The position numbers and the translations under genes were made by a program. Positions 25,969-33,402 of a stretch of DNA of 53,644 bases are shown here, in pieces. The number at the start of each line of letters is the position of its first letter. Position 1 is the stretch's first letter. Location: positions 11,224 to 64,867 of the forward strand of contig DKQD01000089.1 in the NCBI GenBank assembly GCA_002474345.1. The letters run 5' to 3'. The notes below the pieces were generated by a model, which was given only the letters and a program-made list of their open reading frames with translations, was not told the origin of the DNA and made no database searches. This stretch comes from Bacteriovoracaceae bacterium UBA7317 (GTDB taxonomy: Bacteria > Bdellovibrionota > Bacteriovoracia > Bacteriovoracales > Bacteriovoracaceae).

Positions 25969-26984
25969 AATGACCTTCCTATTCTTAGACTATCCAGAGC
26001 TTCATATGCTTTACCTAGGGTCATAAGTGAAGACGCAAGATTAACTCCATTTTTAAAACTGTTTGTTTTTCCAGCAATATAAAATGCAGCACCTGCATTT
26101 AAAGAGACAATATCTTTTTTTGCTCCCCTTATTTTTCCACATAATATATCTTCAAGAAGTTTTGCATTCTCTCTTTTGGAACCACCTTTAATATCTTTTA
26201 GTGATGCACTCTTAAGACCAAAGTCCTCTGGTTTAATAATTAATTCAGTAATTTTATTATTTTTTAAATGAGCGACTTGGGTAGGACCTGAGATAGAAAA
26301 TTCATCCATTCCATCCTGACCGTTTACAACCATCGCTTCTTTATGACCTATTTTCTTTAATGCTTCGGCCATCTTAATTACGTAGTTTCCGTCAAAGACT
26401 CCAACGAGTTGTCTTTTGACAGCTGCAGGATTTAAAAGAGGTCCAAGTAAATTAAAAATAGTTCTTACTTGAATTGATTTTCTAATCGTTGCCAATTTTT
26501 TAAAGCTAGGATGGTATATAGGAGCAAAAAGAAAGGTAAAGTTTTTATTTTTAAGATCTTCAGCACTTTCTTTTGGCTTTAGATCTAATGGTACATTTAA
26601 CTCCTCCAAAACATCTGCACAGCCGCAACGACTTGAAACAGACCTATTACCATGTTTTGCAACCTTGACACCTCCACTTGCTAATACAAAAGCCACAGCA
26701 GTAGAAATATTAAAAGATCCAATATCATCTCCTCCTGTTCCACAGGTATCTACAAGAATTTCATCTTCCTTCGCTTGATAAGGAAAAGGTATTGATTTTT
26801 TCTTTAAATATTTTGCAAACCCGGAAATCTCATCGCTGGTTTCACCTTTGGTCCTCAAAGCGCCCAATATAGCTCCAACTTGAGCCTCATGAATATTATT
26901 TTCAGTTATTTGGGATAGAAGATTAAAAGCTTCAGCTTCTGAAAGAGAACTTCCATTCATAATTCTTTTTAAAAGTGATTTCAT
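25965..26984 (-). CDS. trpD: Anthranilate phosphoribosyltransferase
   Basis: A 339-residue enzyme joining anthranilate to phosphoribosyl pyrophosphate. The signature Gly-Thr-Gly-Gly-Asp with Ser-Phe-Asn-Ile-Ser-Thr and the following Lys-His-Gly-Asn-Arg-Ser-Val-Ser-Ser are present. Length is normal and the protein is not fused to TrpG. Four-base overlaps with trpG and trpC indicate coupled translation. Confidence 0.95.
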   Translation of the reverse strand: MKSLLKRIMNGSSLSEAEAFNLLSQITENNIHEAQVGAILGALRTKGETSDEISGFAKYLKKKSIPFPYQAKEDEILVDTCGTGGDDIGSFNISTAVAFVLASGGVKVAKHGNRSVSSRCGCADVLEELNVPLDLKPKESAEDLKNKNFTFLFAPIYHPSFKKLATIRKSIQVRTIFNLLGPLLNPAAVKRQLVGVFDGNYVIKMAEALKKIGHKEAMVVNGQDGMDEFSISGPTQVAHLKNNKITELIIKPEDFGLKSASLKDIKGGSKRENAKLLEDILCGKIRGAKKDIVSLNAGAAFYIAGKTNSFKNGVNLASSLMTLGKAYEALDSLRIGRSL

Positions 26985-27577
26985 TTGACCATCTTCCTTT
27001 TTTCTTTTATTGAAGTTCGATTTAAAAAATTTAAAATAAGCTGTTTACCAAAATCGGTTTTGTGAGATTCCGGATGGAACTGAATTCCCTCTATAGGGTA
27101 GCGCTCATGTTTAAGCCCCATAATAACTCCATCTTCTGTGAAGCAAGTTGCTTTTAATGAATGAGGGAATGCTTTTTCATCAACAATTAAAGAGTGGTAT
27201 CGAACGACATTAAAAGATCGGGGTAATCCTTTATATAAACCTTCTCCTTTATGAAAAATTGGAGATATTTTACCGTGCATAATTTTAGGTGAACGAATAA
27301 TTTTTCCTCCAAAAAACTCTGCAATTATTTGATGACCCAAGCATATACCAAGTATTGGAACCTCCTTGTAAAAGCTCTCAACAAGCTTTAAGCCTATTCC
27401 TGCTTCTTTTGGTTGACCAGGGCCTGGAGATAATACAATAGCGCTTGGCTTAAGTTTATTAATCTTATCTATAGAAATTTTATCATTTCTAAAAACCTTA
27501 ACTCTCAAACCTTCTTGAACCAAATATTGATACAGATTAAAAGTGAAGGAATCATAATTATCAATAAGAAGAATCAT
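26981..27577 (-). CDS. trpG: Anthranilate synthase glutamine amidotransferase component
   Basis: A 198-residue class I glutamine amidotransferase. The N-terminal Asp-Asn-Tyr-Asp-Ser-Phe-Thr, the nucleophile Cys in Gly-Ile-Cys-Leu-Gly-His-Gln, and the His-Pro-Glu-Ser-His near the C-terminus complete the catalytic triad. It supplies ammonia to TrpE, which precedes it with a 4-base overlap. PabA cannot be excluded as a second role. Confidence 0.94.
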   Translation of the reverse strand: MILLIDNYDSFTFNLYQYLVQEGLRVKVFRNDKISIDKINKLKPSAIVLSPGPGQPKEAGIGLKLVESFYKEVPILGICLGHQIIAEFFGGKIIRSPKIMHGKISPIFHKGEGLYKGLPRSFNVVRYHSLIVDEKAFPHSLKATCFTEDGVIMGLKHERYPIEGIQFHPESHKTDFGKQLILNFLNRTSIKEKRKMVK

Positions 27578-29124
27578 ATCTGCTCCTCCAAAAGATGGGC
27601 AATTGAGAGAGCTTCCCTTACTGCTTTAGATTTATGATAAATTTCTATATATTCATTTTTGGCCCTTGAATCAAAGACAATTCCTGCACCAGCTTGAACA
27701 AACCCTTGATTATTTTTTATTCTTAAGCTTCTAATGTTGATGCATGAATCTAGGTTTCCAGAAAAATCGTAATAGATAATAGCTCCTCCATATGGCCCTC
27801 TGGGACCTTTTTCTAAATTATCTATAATCTCAAGGGCCTTGATTTTTGGAGCTCCTGATAAAGTTCCTGCTGGAAAGCATGACCCTAAGGCGTCCCAAGC
27901 AGATTTGGGATGTGGTAGCCTTCCTTCAACCTGGCTTACCAAATGCATAACATTGGAAAACTTCTCAACTTCCATGAACTGAGTCACTTTTACGCTACCA
28001 GCTTTTGCAACCCGACCAACATCATTTCGACCTAAGTCAACAAGCATAAGGTGCTCGGCTTTTTCCTTAACACTCATCAAAAGTTCTTTCTCAAACTTTT
28101 TATCTTCCTCAATTGTTTTTCCTCGAGGTCTGGTGCCAGCAATTGGGCAAGTTTGAATAATTCTATTTTCTACCTTGACTAACCTTTCAGGAGAGGCACC
28201 AAGAAGAAATTCATCATCTCCTAAAGATAAATAAAATAAATAAGGAGCCGGCGAAATGGCCCTCAAAGTTCTATAAATTGAAAAAGGATCTGTTTTCAAT
28301 TTAAATTTAAAGCGATCGGAAAGAACACACTGAAAAATATCACCTTTTCTAATATGATTTTTTATAATTTTTACGGCTTGACAAAACTCATCCTGACCAA
28401 AAAGTCCACGATTAAAAAGGTCTTCATCTTTTTGTTTAGATAAAAAATCTAAGTCTTGGTTCAAATCAAGTACTTTATCCTTTCTTTTTCTACCATTTTG
28501 TTTTTGATCTTTTGTGTCTTTTAAAGTTGAAAATAAACTCTCATATAATTTTTCAATTCTTTTTTCAGCTTTTTTTACTCCCTCTTCAAGGCTTTCTTCG
28601 TCTAAAAAAATATTCGAAATTATGATTATTCTATTTTTTGCTCTATCAAAAACAATGACGTCTCTAAAAAGCATAAGATGGGCGCTGTTTTCTAATTTTT
28701 TTTTGGGGGTAAAAGGAAGATCTTCGATATAATGAATACATTCATGAGCTATATAGCCTATAGCGCCTCCACAAAAAGGAGGAAGTTCGGGAAAATTTAT
28801 CGATTTGTATTTTTTTAAATATAATTTAAGTTGATTAAAGGGATTTGATTCTGAAAAGGATTCTATGGTTTTACCATCTTTTTCGACCAAGAACTTACCC
28901 TTTTTTATTTTAAGAGTTTCAAATGGCCTTATTCCTAAAAAGCAGTACCTCCCTAACCGCTCCCCTCCCTCAACACTTTCTAGAAAAAATGATTTTTTAC
29001 ATTCTTTTTGCAATCTAAGAAAAGCAGAAACCGGAGTCAAAACATCACAACTAAAAGCTCTAGCGATTGGTATGATGTTTTCTTTTTTTAATGCTTTTTT
29101 GATTTTTTCAATCTCAATTAACAC
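27574..29124 (-). CDS. trpE: Anthranilate synthase component I
   Basis: A 516-residue chorismate-utilising enzyme. The N-terminal feedback site reads Phe-Leu-Glu-Ser (Leu-Leu-Glu-Ser in most TrpE), so tryptophan inhibition is likely. The catalytic domain contains Cys-Pro-Ile-Ala-Gly-Thr-Arg-Pro-Arg-Gly and Ala-Gly-Ala-Gly-Ile-Val. A Lys/Arg-rich insertion lies near residues 205-225. The start is GTG at 29124 with AAGGAT upstream. It is the first structural gene after the trpL attenuator. Confidence 0.95.
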   Translation of the reverse strand: MLIEIEKIKKALKKENIIPIARAFSCDVLTPVSAFLRLQKECKKSFFLESVEGGERLGRYCFLGIRPFETLKIKKGKFLVEKDGKTIESFSESNPFNQLKLYLKKYKSINFPELPPFCGGAIGYIAHECIHYIEDLPFTPKKKLENSAHLMLFRDVIVFDRAKNRIIIISNIFLDEESLEEGVKKAEKRIEKLYESLFSTLKDTKDQKQNGRKRKDKVLDLNQDLDFLSKQKDEDLFNRGLFGQDEFCQAVKIIKNHIRKGDIFQCVLSDRFKFKLKTDPFSIYRTLRAISPAPYLFYLSLGDDEFLLGASPERLVKVENRIIQTCPIAGTRPRGKTIEEDKKFEKELLMSVKEKAEHLMLVDLGRNDVGRVAKAGSVKVTQFMEVEKFSNVMHLVSQVEGRLPHPKSAWDALGSCFPAGTLSGAPKIKALEIIDNLEKGPRGPYGGAIIYYDFSGNLDSCINIRSLRIKNNQGFVQAGAGIVFDSRAKNEYIEIYHKSKAVREALSIAHLLEEQI

Positions 29125-29143
29125 TCTTAAATCCTTATGTTCT

Positions 29144-29189
29144 AAAGAATCTAACGGTCAATTGAATGTAGAATGGATTTAACCGCTAG
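29144..29189 (-). terminator. trp attenuator hairpin
   Basis: Between the trpL stop and trpE, an 11-pair stem can form. Arm CTAGCGGTTAA (29179-29189) pairs with TTGACCGTTAG (29151-29161), with two G-U pairs and a 17-base loop. A short T-containing tract, ATTCTTT, follows. The tract is not a pure T-run, so the terminator may be leaky. An upstream hairpin (29190-29219) contains Trp codons 16 and 18 in its ascending arm and would act as the pause structure. I could not settle the antiterminator pairing by hand. Confidence 0.6.
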
Positions 29190-29192
29190 TGA

Positions 29193-29264
29193 TCAATGGC
29201 TTTTCATCTGCCAGGACCACCAACACCAATAGGTAAATTGAAATTTATTTTTTTTCTGGTTCAT
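29193..29264 (-). CDS. trpL: trp operon leader peptide (trpL)
   Basis: A 23-residue leader peptide with Trp at positions 13, 15, 16 and 18 (order Trp-Cys-Trp-Trp-Ser-Trp), stop TGA. A GAGGAA precedes the ATG by 8 bases, and the peptide begins just after a good promoter and ends about 70 bases before trpE. Four Trp codons in six is the hallmark of ribosome-mediated attenuation: when charged tRNA-Trp is scarce the ribosome stalls here and the downstream terminator should not form. The run of Lys/Asn before the Trp block comes from an A-rich stretch. It is too short for ordinary gene callers. Confidence 0.85.
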   Translation of the reverse strand: MNQKKNKFQFTYWCWWSWQMKSH

Positions 29265-29288
29265 TTAAATATTCCTCAATCCAAATGA

Positions 29289-29317
29289 ATCTTAAGCACT
29301 TTTTTTTTGGATGGCAA
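29289..29317 (-). promoter_or_regulatory. trp operon promoter
   Basis: On the minus strand TTGCCA (29312-29317) and TAAGAT (29289-29294) are separated by exactly 17 bases. Transcription should start near 29282, giving a leader of roughly 18 bases before trpL. No obvious TrpR operator palindrome overlaps it. Confidence 0.7.
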
Positions 29318-29397
29318 CATCTATTTTAAATATAAAAAATATAAAAGAAGAGAATAGAAAATAAAAAAGTTTTACTGAAATTGTATGAGATTATTGT

Positions 29398-29805
29398 TTA
29401 GGAAGCTTTTTTCTCAGAAAGCTTCTCAACTACGTGTTTCTTGATTTTATCCACTACAAGATCTTTAGAAAAAGGCTTTGCTAAAAAACACCGACCTCCT
29501 ATTTCTACAGCTTTTTTTATAGTGCTTTCATCAAATTCGCCTGAGATCATAATAACTGAGTTTAAAGTATGGTCTTTTTCCGCACTAATATACTCCAATA
29601 CTTCAAGCCCATTTTTCCTGGGAAGATTTAAATCCAAAAGAATTAATGAAAATTGTTGATTTCTAAGCTTATCAATAGCAATTGATCCATCTGTTGCAGA
29701 AACAACATTCCTAAACAATCCCATTCCTTTTACATACTCAGTAAGGATCTCACAAATATCCTCGTCATCGTCCACAATCAAGACATCTTCTAATTCAGTT
29801 GTCAT
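29398..29805 (-). CDS. Single-domain response regulator (receiver)
   Basis: A 135-residue stand-alone receiver. The acidic cluster is Asp12-Asp14, the phosphoacceptor is Asp58 in Leu-Leu-Asp-Leu-Asn-Leu-Pro, Ser serves as the switch residue in Met-Ile-Ser-Gly, and Lys is in Ala-Lys-Pro-Phe. It is similar in length and motif style to the receiver at 9093-9506, suggesting paralogues. GGAGGAAG lies before the ATG. No kinase is adjacent. A 13-base inverted repeat stands in its upstream region. Confidence 0.87.
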   Translation of the reverse strand: MTTELEDVLIVDDDEDICEILTEYVKGMGLFRNVVSATDGSIAIDKLRNQQFSLILLDLNLPRKNGLEVLEYISAEKDHTLNSVIMISGEFDESTIKKAVEIGGRCFLAKPFSKDLVVDKIKKHVVEKLSEKKAS

Positions 29806-29834
29806 GAACTTCCTCCGAAAACTAAACTAGGAAT

Positions 29835-29847
29835 ACTGTGAAACAGT
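29835..29847. repeat. Inverted repeat upstream of receiver gene
   Basis: ACTGT-GAA-ACAGT is a perfect 5-base-arm palindrome about 30 bases before the start codon of the receiver gene, in its probable promoter or leader. It could be an operator; no regulator can be named. Confidence 0.35.
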
Positions 29848-29915
29848 TCGGTCTTAAGAAAAATTTCTAAAATGAAAAATTTATAAAGTTTTTTAAACGA
29901 AATAAACCTGACTGC

Positions 29916-30401
29916 TTAGTTATTTTTTTGAATTTCTAGGGAGTTTAAAGAGTAATCTTCTTTGAAGCGTTCAAGAATTTCAACAAGCTCATCTAGATGA
30001 ACTTTGCCCATTCTCTTCTCAATATTTTTCTCTTTTAGCTCAAATATTTGCATAAGTTCTAGAGCACTTAGCTCACCTTTTTCAGTTAATTCCAAAGAAA
30101 AAGACCTTGCATCCTCTTGATCTAAAACCCTTTTTAGAAGACCTTTCTCTTCTAAGAAACTTAAATTCTGACTCATGCCCCCTTTAGAAACTTTAAGAGA
30201 CTTGAAAATATGACCTGGTGAAATTTTCTTACGAAGGTCCTTTCTTTTTCTCCGCTCCAAAAATACAGTTATGACAATAAGGGCCTGAAGGAAATTGACA
30301 CCCTTCTCCTTAAGTAATGTCTTAATATCTCTAAAGAGAATTTGATGAATTTCATTAAAAAGGTAAATTGGGCTCTGCCTCAAATATTGGTCTATTTCCA
30401 T
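29916..30401 (-). CDS. MarR-family transcriptional regulator
   Basis: A 161-residue winged-helix regulator. The N-terminal helices (1-45) serve dimerisation, the HTH core is at about 55-105 with Val-Ser-Lys-Gly-Gly-Met-Ser-Gln-Asn-Leu as recognition helix, and the wing contains Asp-Gln-Glu-Asp-Ala-Arg-Ser. I chose ATG 30401; the longer frame upstream would run across the promoter. It is divergent from bioB with 122 bases between, and its own candidate promoter carries an inverted repeat, so it is a candidate regulator of biotin synthesis and of itself (inference). The ligand is unknown; the known biotin repressors BirA, BioR and BioQ belong to other families. Confidence 0.82.
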   Translation of the reverse strand: MEIDQYLRQSPIYLFNEIHQILFRDIKTLLKEKGVNFLQALIVITVFLERRKRKDLRKKISPGHIFKSLKVSKGGMSQNLSFLEEKGLLKRVLDQEDARSFSLELTEKGELSALELMQIFELKEKNIEKRMGKVHLDELVEILERFKEDYSLNSLEIQKNN

Positions 30402-30410
30402 GATGCCTGG

Positions 30411-30439
30411 TTTATAAATGAAATAGTTTAAGAGGTAAA
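30411..30439 (-). promoter_or_regulatory. Candidate promoter of the MarR gene
   Basis: On the minus strand TTTACC (30434-30439) and TATAAA (30411-30416) are 17 bases apart. Transcription would start about 3 bases before the ATG at 30401, so the message would be nearly leaderless. The -35 lies inside the inverted repeat at 30425-30441. Confidence 0.5.
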
Positions 30440-30441
30440 CT
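30425..30441. promoter_or_regulatory. Candidate MarR operator (inverted repeat)
   Basis: AGTTTA-AGAGG-TAAACT has perfect 6-base arms around a 5-base spacer. It overlaps the -35 of the MarR promoter and lies upstream of bioB, a position suited to repression of the regulator and control of the biotin operon. Confidence 0.5.
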
Positions 30442-30523
30442 TTTTTCCTAAAAACTATCCTTGTCCGAGTTACTTTTTTCCTCAAAGATTCATTGATGAC
30501 TTTACACCTTAGGAGGATGAAGA

Positions 30524-31561
30524 ATGAGCTCTCTAAGACATAATTGGAAAACTGAAGAGATCCAGGCAATACACGATAAACCTTTACTGGACCTTATCTT
30601 TGAAGCTGCGAGCATCCATAGAGAGAATTTTGACCCTCAAAAAGTTCAAGTTAGCAGCCTAATTTCAATTAAAACTGGTGGCTGTCCTGAAGACTGTAGT
30701 TATTGTCCCCAAGCAGCAAGATACAACACTGGTTTAGAAGCACAAGGTCTTATGAAAACTGATGCTGTTTTAGAGATGGCGAAAAGGGCCAAAAATCAAG
30801 GTGCTTCAAGGGTTTGCCTAGGCGCGGCATGGAGAGAAGTAAAGGACAATAATCAATTTGACCAGGTCCTCGATATGGTAAAGGGGATTACCAATATGGG
30901 TGTCGAAGTTTGTTGTACACTCGGGATGCTCAATGAAAACCAGGCCGACAAACTTAAAAAAGCTGGCCTCTATGCCTACAATCATAACATTGATACAGGC
31001 CAGGATTATTACAAAAGTATTATATCCACGAGAACTTATGATGACAGGCTTAATACTTTAAAAAATGTCCAAAAGGCCAAGATCTCTGTTTGCAGCGGAG
31101 GTATCATTGGCATGGGTGAAACAAAGAAAGATCGTATTGGGATGCTTACGACACTTTCCAATCTTACACCACATCCTGACTCAGTCCCCATTAACACTTT
31201 AGTTGCAGTTAAAGGGACACCACTAGAAAAACAAAAAGAAGTTCCAATTTGGGATCTTATAAGAATGATCGCAACAGCACGAATTATTATGCCCCATTCA
31301 GTTGTTAGATTGTCAGCTGGTAGAAATTCTCGGAGAGCTCAAGATCAGGCCCTCTGCTTTCTAGCTGGAGCAAACTCTATCTTTTCCGGTGAAAAACTTT
31401 TAACAACTCCCAACCCGGAATTCAATGAAGATAAAGAGCTTTTCTCTCTTTTAGGACTTAAAGAAACTCCTGCATTCGAATCAAGCCAAAGAGAAAAAAA
31501 GCAACCAGCATTCGAGTCCAGTCAAAGAGAAAAAAGCCAAGCGGCTTCTTTAACTCAATAA
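30524..31561 (+). CDS. bioB: Biotin synthase
   Basis: A 345-residue radical SAM enzyme inserting sulfur into dethiobiotin. The 4Fe-4S/SAM motif is Cys-Pro-Glu-Asp-Cys-Ser-Tyr-Cys near 54-61, and the 2Fe-2S cluster residues are found in Arg-Val-Cys-Leu-Gly-Ala, the Cys-Cys of Glu-Val-Cys-Cys-Thr-Leu-Gly, and Ser-Ala-Gly-Arg. The C-terminal tail beyond about residue 313 is unusual: a 12-residue unit is repeated twice. TAGGAGG lies before the ATG. First gene of bioBFDA, divergent from a MarR regulator. Confidence 0.95.
   Translation: MSSLRHNWKTEEIQAIHDKPLLDLIFEAASIHRENFDPQKVQVSSLISIKTGGCPEDCSYCPQAARYNTGLEAQGLMKTDAVLEMAKRAKNQGASRVCLGAAWREVKDNNQFDQVLDMVKGITNMGVEVCCTLGMLNENQADKLKKAGLYAYNHNIDTGQDYYKSIISTRTYDDRLNTLKNVQKAKISVCSGGIIGMGETKKDRIGMLTTLSNLTPHPDSVPINTLVAVKGTPLEKQKEVPIWDLIRMIATARIIMPHSVVRLSAGRNSRRAQDQALCFLAGANSIFSGEKLLTTPNPEFNEDKELFSLLGLKETPAFESSQREKKQPAFESSQREKSQAASLTQ
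31469..31540 (+). repeat. Tandem 36-base repeat in the bioB 3' end
   Basis: Two 36-base units (31469-31504 and 31505-31540) each encode [10 protein letters not shown] followed by Lys-Gln or Ser-Gln. Most base differences are silent, so the peptide seems to have been kept after duplication. It extends the BioB tail outside the catalytic barrel. Confidence 0.8.
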
Positions 31562-31585
31562 AGTTCTCTTAAAAAAGGTAAAAGG

Positions 31586-32743
31586 ATGATTTTCTCCTTA
31601 GAAAAAGAACTAAAAGAATCACTCGAAAAGAGAAAGATTGAAGGTCATCTAAGGTCACTAAAGCAAGTTGTGAACCCTTCCGCAGTTGATTTTTTTTCTA
31701 ATGATTATTTAGGACTTGCAAAAAGTTCTATTTTGAAAAAAAGGATCGAAGAAAAAAACAGATCCTCTCAAAGTAATGGCTCGACAGGGTCACGATTACT
31801 ATCTGGAAATTCTTCCTTAGCAGAATCTCTAGAAGTTAAAATTGCCGAAATGTTTAATGCCAAGGAAGCCCTGCTGTTCAACTCAGGTTACAATGCAAAC
31901 CTTGGTCTTCTTCAAACAATTCCAAAAGAGAATGACCTTCTTCTTTTAGATCAAACTGTTCATGCCTCACTGAAAAATGGTGCAAAATTAAGCAAAGCTT
32001 CAACTCATTTCTTTAAACATAATGACTTAAATCACCTGGAAAGAAAGCTCAAAGAAATAGGTCCAAAAGCACGGCAAGTCTATGTTGTTACAGAAAGCGT
32101 CTTCTCAATGGATGGAGATTTGGCCCCCTTAAATGAGCAAGCACAACTGTGTAAAAAGTATGGCGCAAACCTTATCGTTGACGATGCACACGGTGTTGGG
32201 GTCCTTGGGCCAGAGGGAATGGGACTGACATCTGAAGAAAGCTTAAGTCCTCATATTTTTGCCAGGATTGTTACTTTTGGTAAAGCCTTTGGTACCCATG
32301 GAGCGGCCATTCTTGGTGGCCCTATTTTAAAAGAGTTTCTTATCAACTTCTGTCATTCCTTTATATATACGACAGCGCTACCAGACCACAGCCTTTTCTC
32401 AATTAGTGAAGCAATACATTTTCAAAAAGAGAATCCAGAGCTTAGAAGGCAATTGCATATTAATTGCTCTTTACTCAAAAAGTCCCTAAACCTCAACGAG
32501 AACAATAAATCCCCTATTTTTACTTATTTTCCTAAGAAGGGGGAAGATTTAAAAAATATGTCCAATTTTCTTCAAAAAAGTAACCTAGACGTTCTGCCTA
32601 TCTATTCTCCAACAGTTAGAAAAGGTGAAGAACGCCTTAGGATTTGTATGCACTCTTTTAATCGAAAGAGTGAAATTGAAAAGCTAGCAGCTAAAATTCT
32701 GGCCTACAAAGAAGAAACATTTAACCAAAGATTATATTCATGA
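31586..32743 (+). CDS. bioF: 8-amino-7-oxononanoate synthase
   Basis: A 385-residue PLP enzyme of the alpha-oxoamine synthase family, joining pimeloyl thioester and alanine. Gly-Ser-Thr-Gly-Ser-Arg-Leu-Leu-Ser-Gly, the Asp-Asp-Ala-His-Gly-Val-Gly-Val-Leu-Gly stretch and the PLP lysine in Thr-Phe-Gly-Lys-Ala-Phe-Gly are all present. AAAAGG lies before the ATG. The stop overlaps bioD as ATGA. Confidence 0.93.
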   Translation: MIFSLEKELKESLEKRKIEGHLRSLKQVVNPSAVDFFSNDYLGLAKSSILKKRIEEKNRSSQSNGSTGSRLLSGNSSLAESLEVKIAEMFNAKEALLFNSGYNANLGLLQTIPKENDLLLLDQTVHASLKNGAKLSKASTHFFKHNDLNHLERKLKEIGPKARQVYVVTESVFSMDGDLAPLNEQAQLCKKYGANLIVDDAHGVGVLGPEGMGLTSEESLSPHIFARIVTFGKAFGTHGAAILGGPILKEFLINFCHSFIYTTALPDHSLFSISEAIHFQKENPELRRQLHINCSLLKKSLNLNENNKSPIFTYFPKKGEDLKNMSNFLQKSNLDVLPIYSPTVRKGEERLRICMHSFNRKSEIEKLAAKILAYKEETFNQRLYS

Positions 32744-33402
32744 GAAAAGAGCACCAGGGTATTAAAAGCAAAAGTATTTTCATTACTGGAATTGATACAG
32801 GAATAGGTAAGACTATAGCTTCGGCCATTATAAAAGAAGCTCTTAAAGCAGATTATTGGAAACCTGTTCAATGTGGAGATCTGGATCAAAGTGATACTCT
32901 AAAAGTTAAAAGCTTATCAAGCCCTCAAGGTCAATTCTTCAAAGAGCGCTTCTCTTTGAAGAATCCTTTATCTCCTCATCAAGCTGCAGCAAAAGAAGGG
33001 TTAAGTATAAACCTTTCTGACTTTACTCTACCAGAAACAAAAAATTGGCTGGTGGTTGAAGGTGCTGGAGGGGTTCTTGTTCCTCTTAATGATAAAAATA
33101 CTATCCTAGATCTTATAAAAAAGTTAAAAACTCCTGCTATTGTTGTTACAAAAAACTACTTAGGGAGTTTGAACCATACACTCCTCACAATTTCAGCTTT
33201 ACGTAGTATGGATATTCCTATAGCTGGACTCATTTTTAACGGAGAAGAAAACACTGAACTAGAAAATTTTCTATGTAAAAAAACAGGCCTTCCCCATTTG
33301 CTAAGTATTAAAGAGGAAAAATACCTCTCAAAAAATATCATAACTAAATATGCTAACCAACTTATTAAAAAAGGAGTCTTTAATGACGAAATCTTACATT
33401 GA
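32740..33402 (+). CDS. bioD: Dethiobiotin synthetase
   Basis: A 220-residue P-loop enzyme that closes the ureido ring using ATP and carbon dioxide. The loop Gly-Ile-Asp-Thr-Gly-Ile-Gly-Lys-Thr is near the N-terminus; Lys-Pro-Val-Gln-Cys-Gly and Val-Glu-Gly-Ala-Gly-Gly follow. It starts in a 4-base overlap with bioF, and its last 20 bases overlap the bioA start region. Confidence 0.92.
   Translation: MRKEHQGIKSKSIFITGIDTGIGKTIASAIIKEALKADYWKPVQCGDLDQSDTLKVKSLSSPQGQFFKERFSLKNPLSPHQAAAKEGLSINLSDFTLPETKNWLVVEGAGGVLVPLNDKNTILDLIKKLKTPAIVVTKNYLGSLNHTLLTISALRSMDIPIAGLIFNGEENTELENFLCKKTGLPHLLSIKEEKYLSKNIITKYANQLIKKGVFNDEILH

Noticed and set aside
28865..29182. Plus-strand frame across the trpE start and attenuator
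   Set aside because: Antisense to trpE and to the leader region, which has far stronger coding and regulatory evidence.
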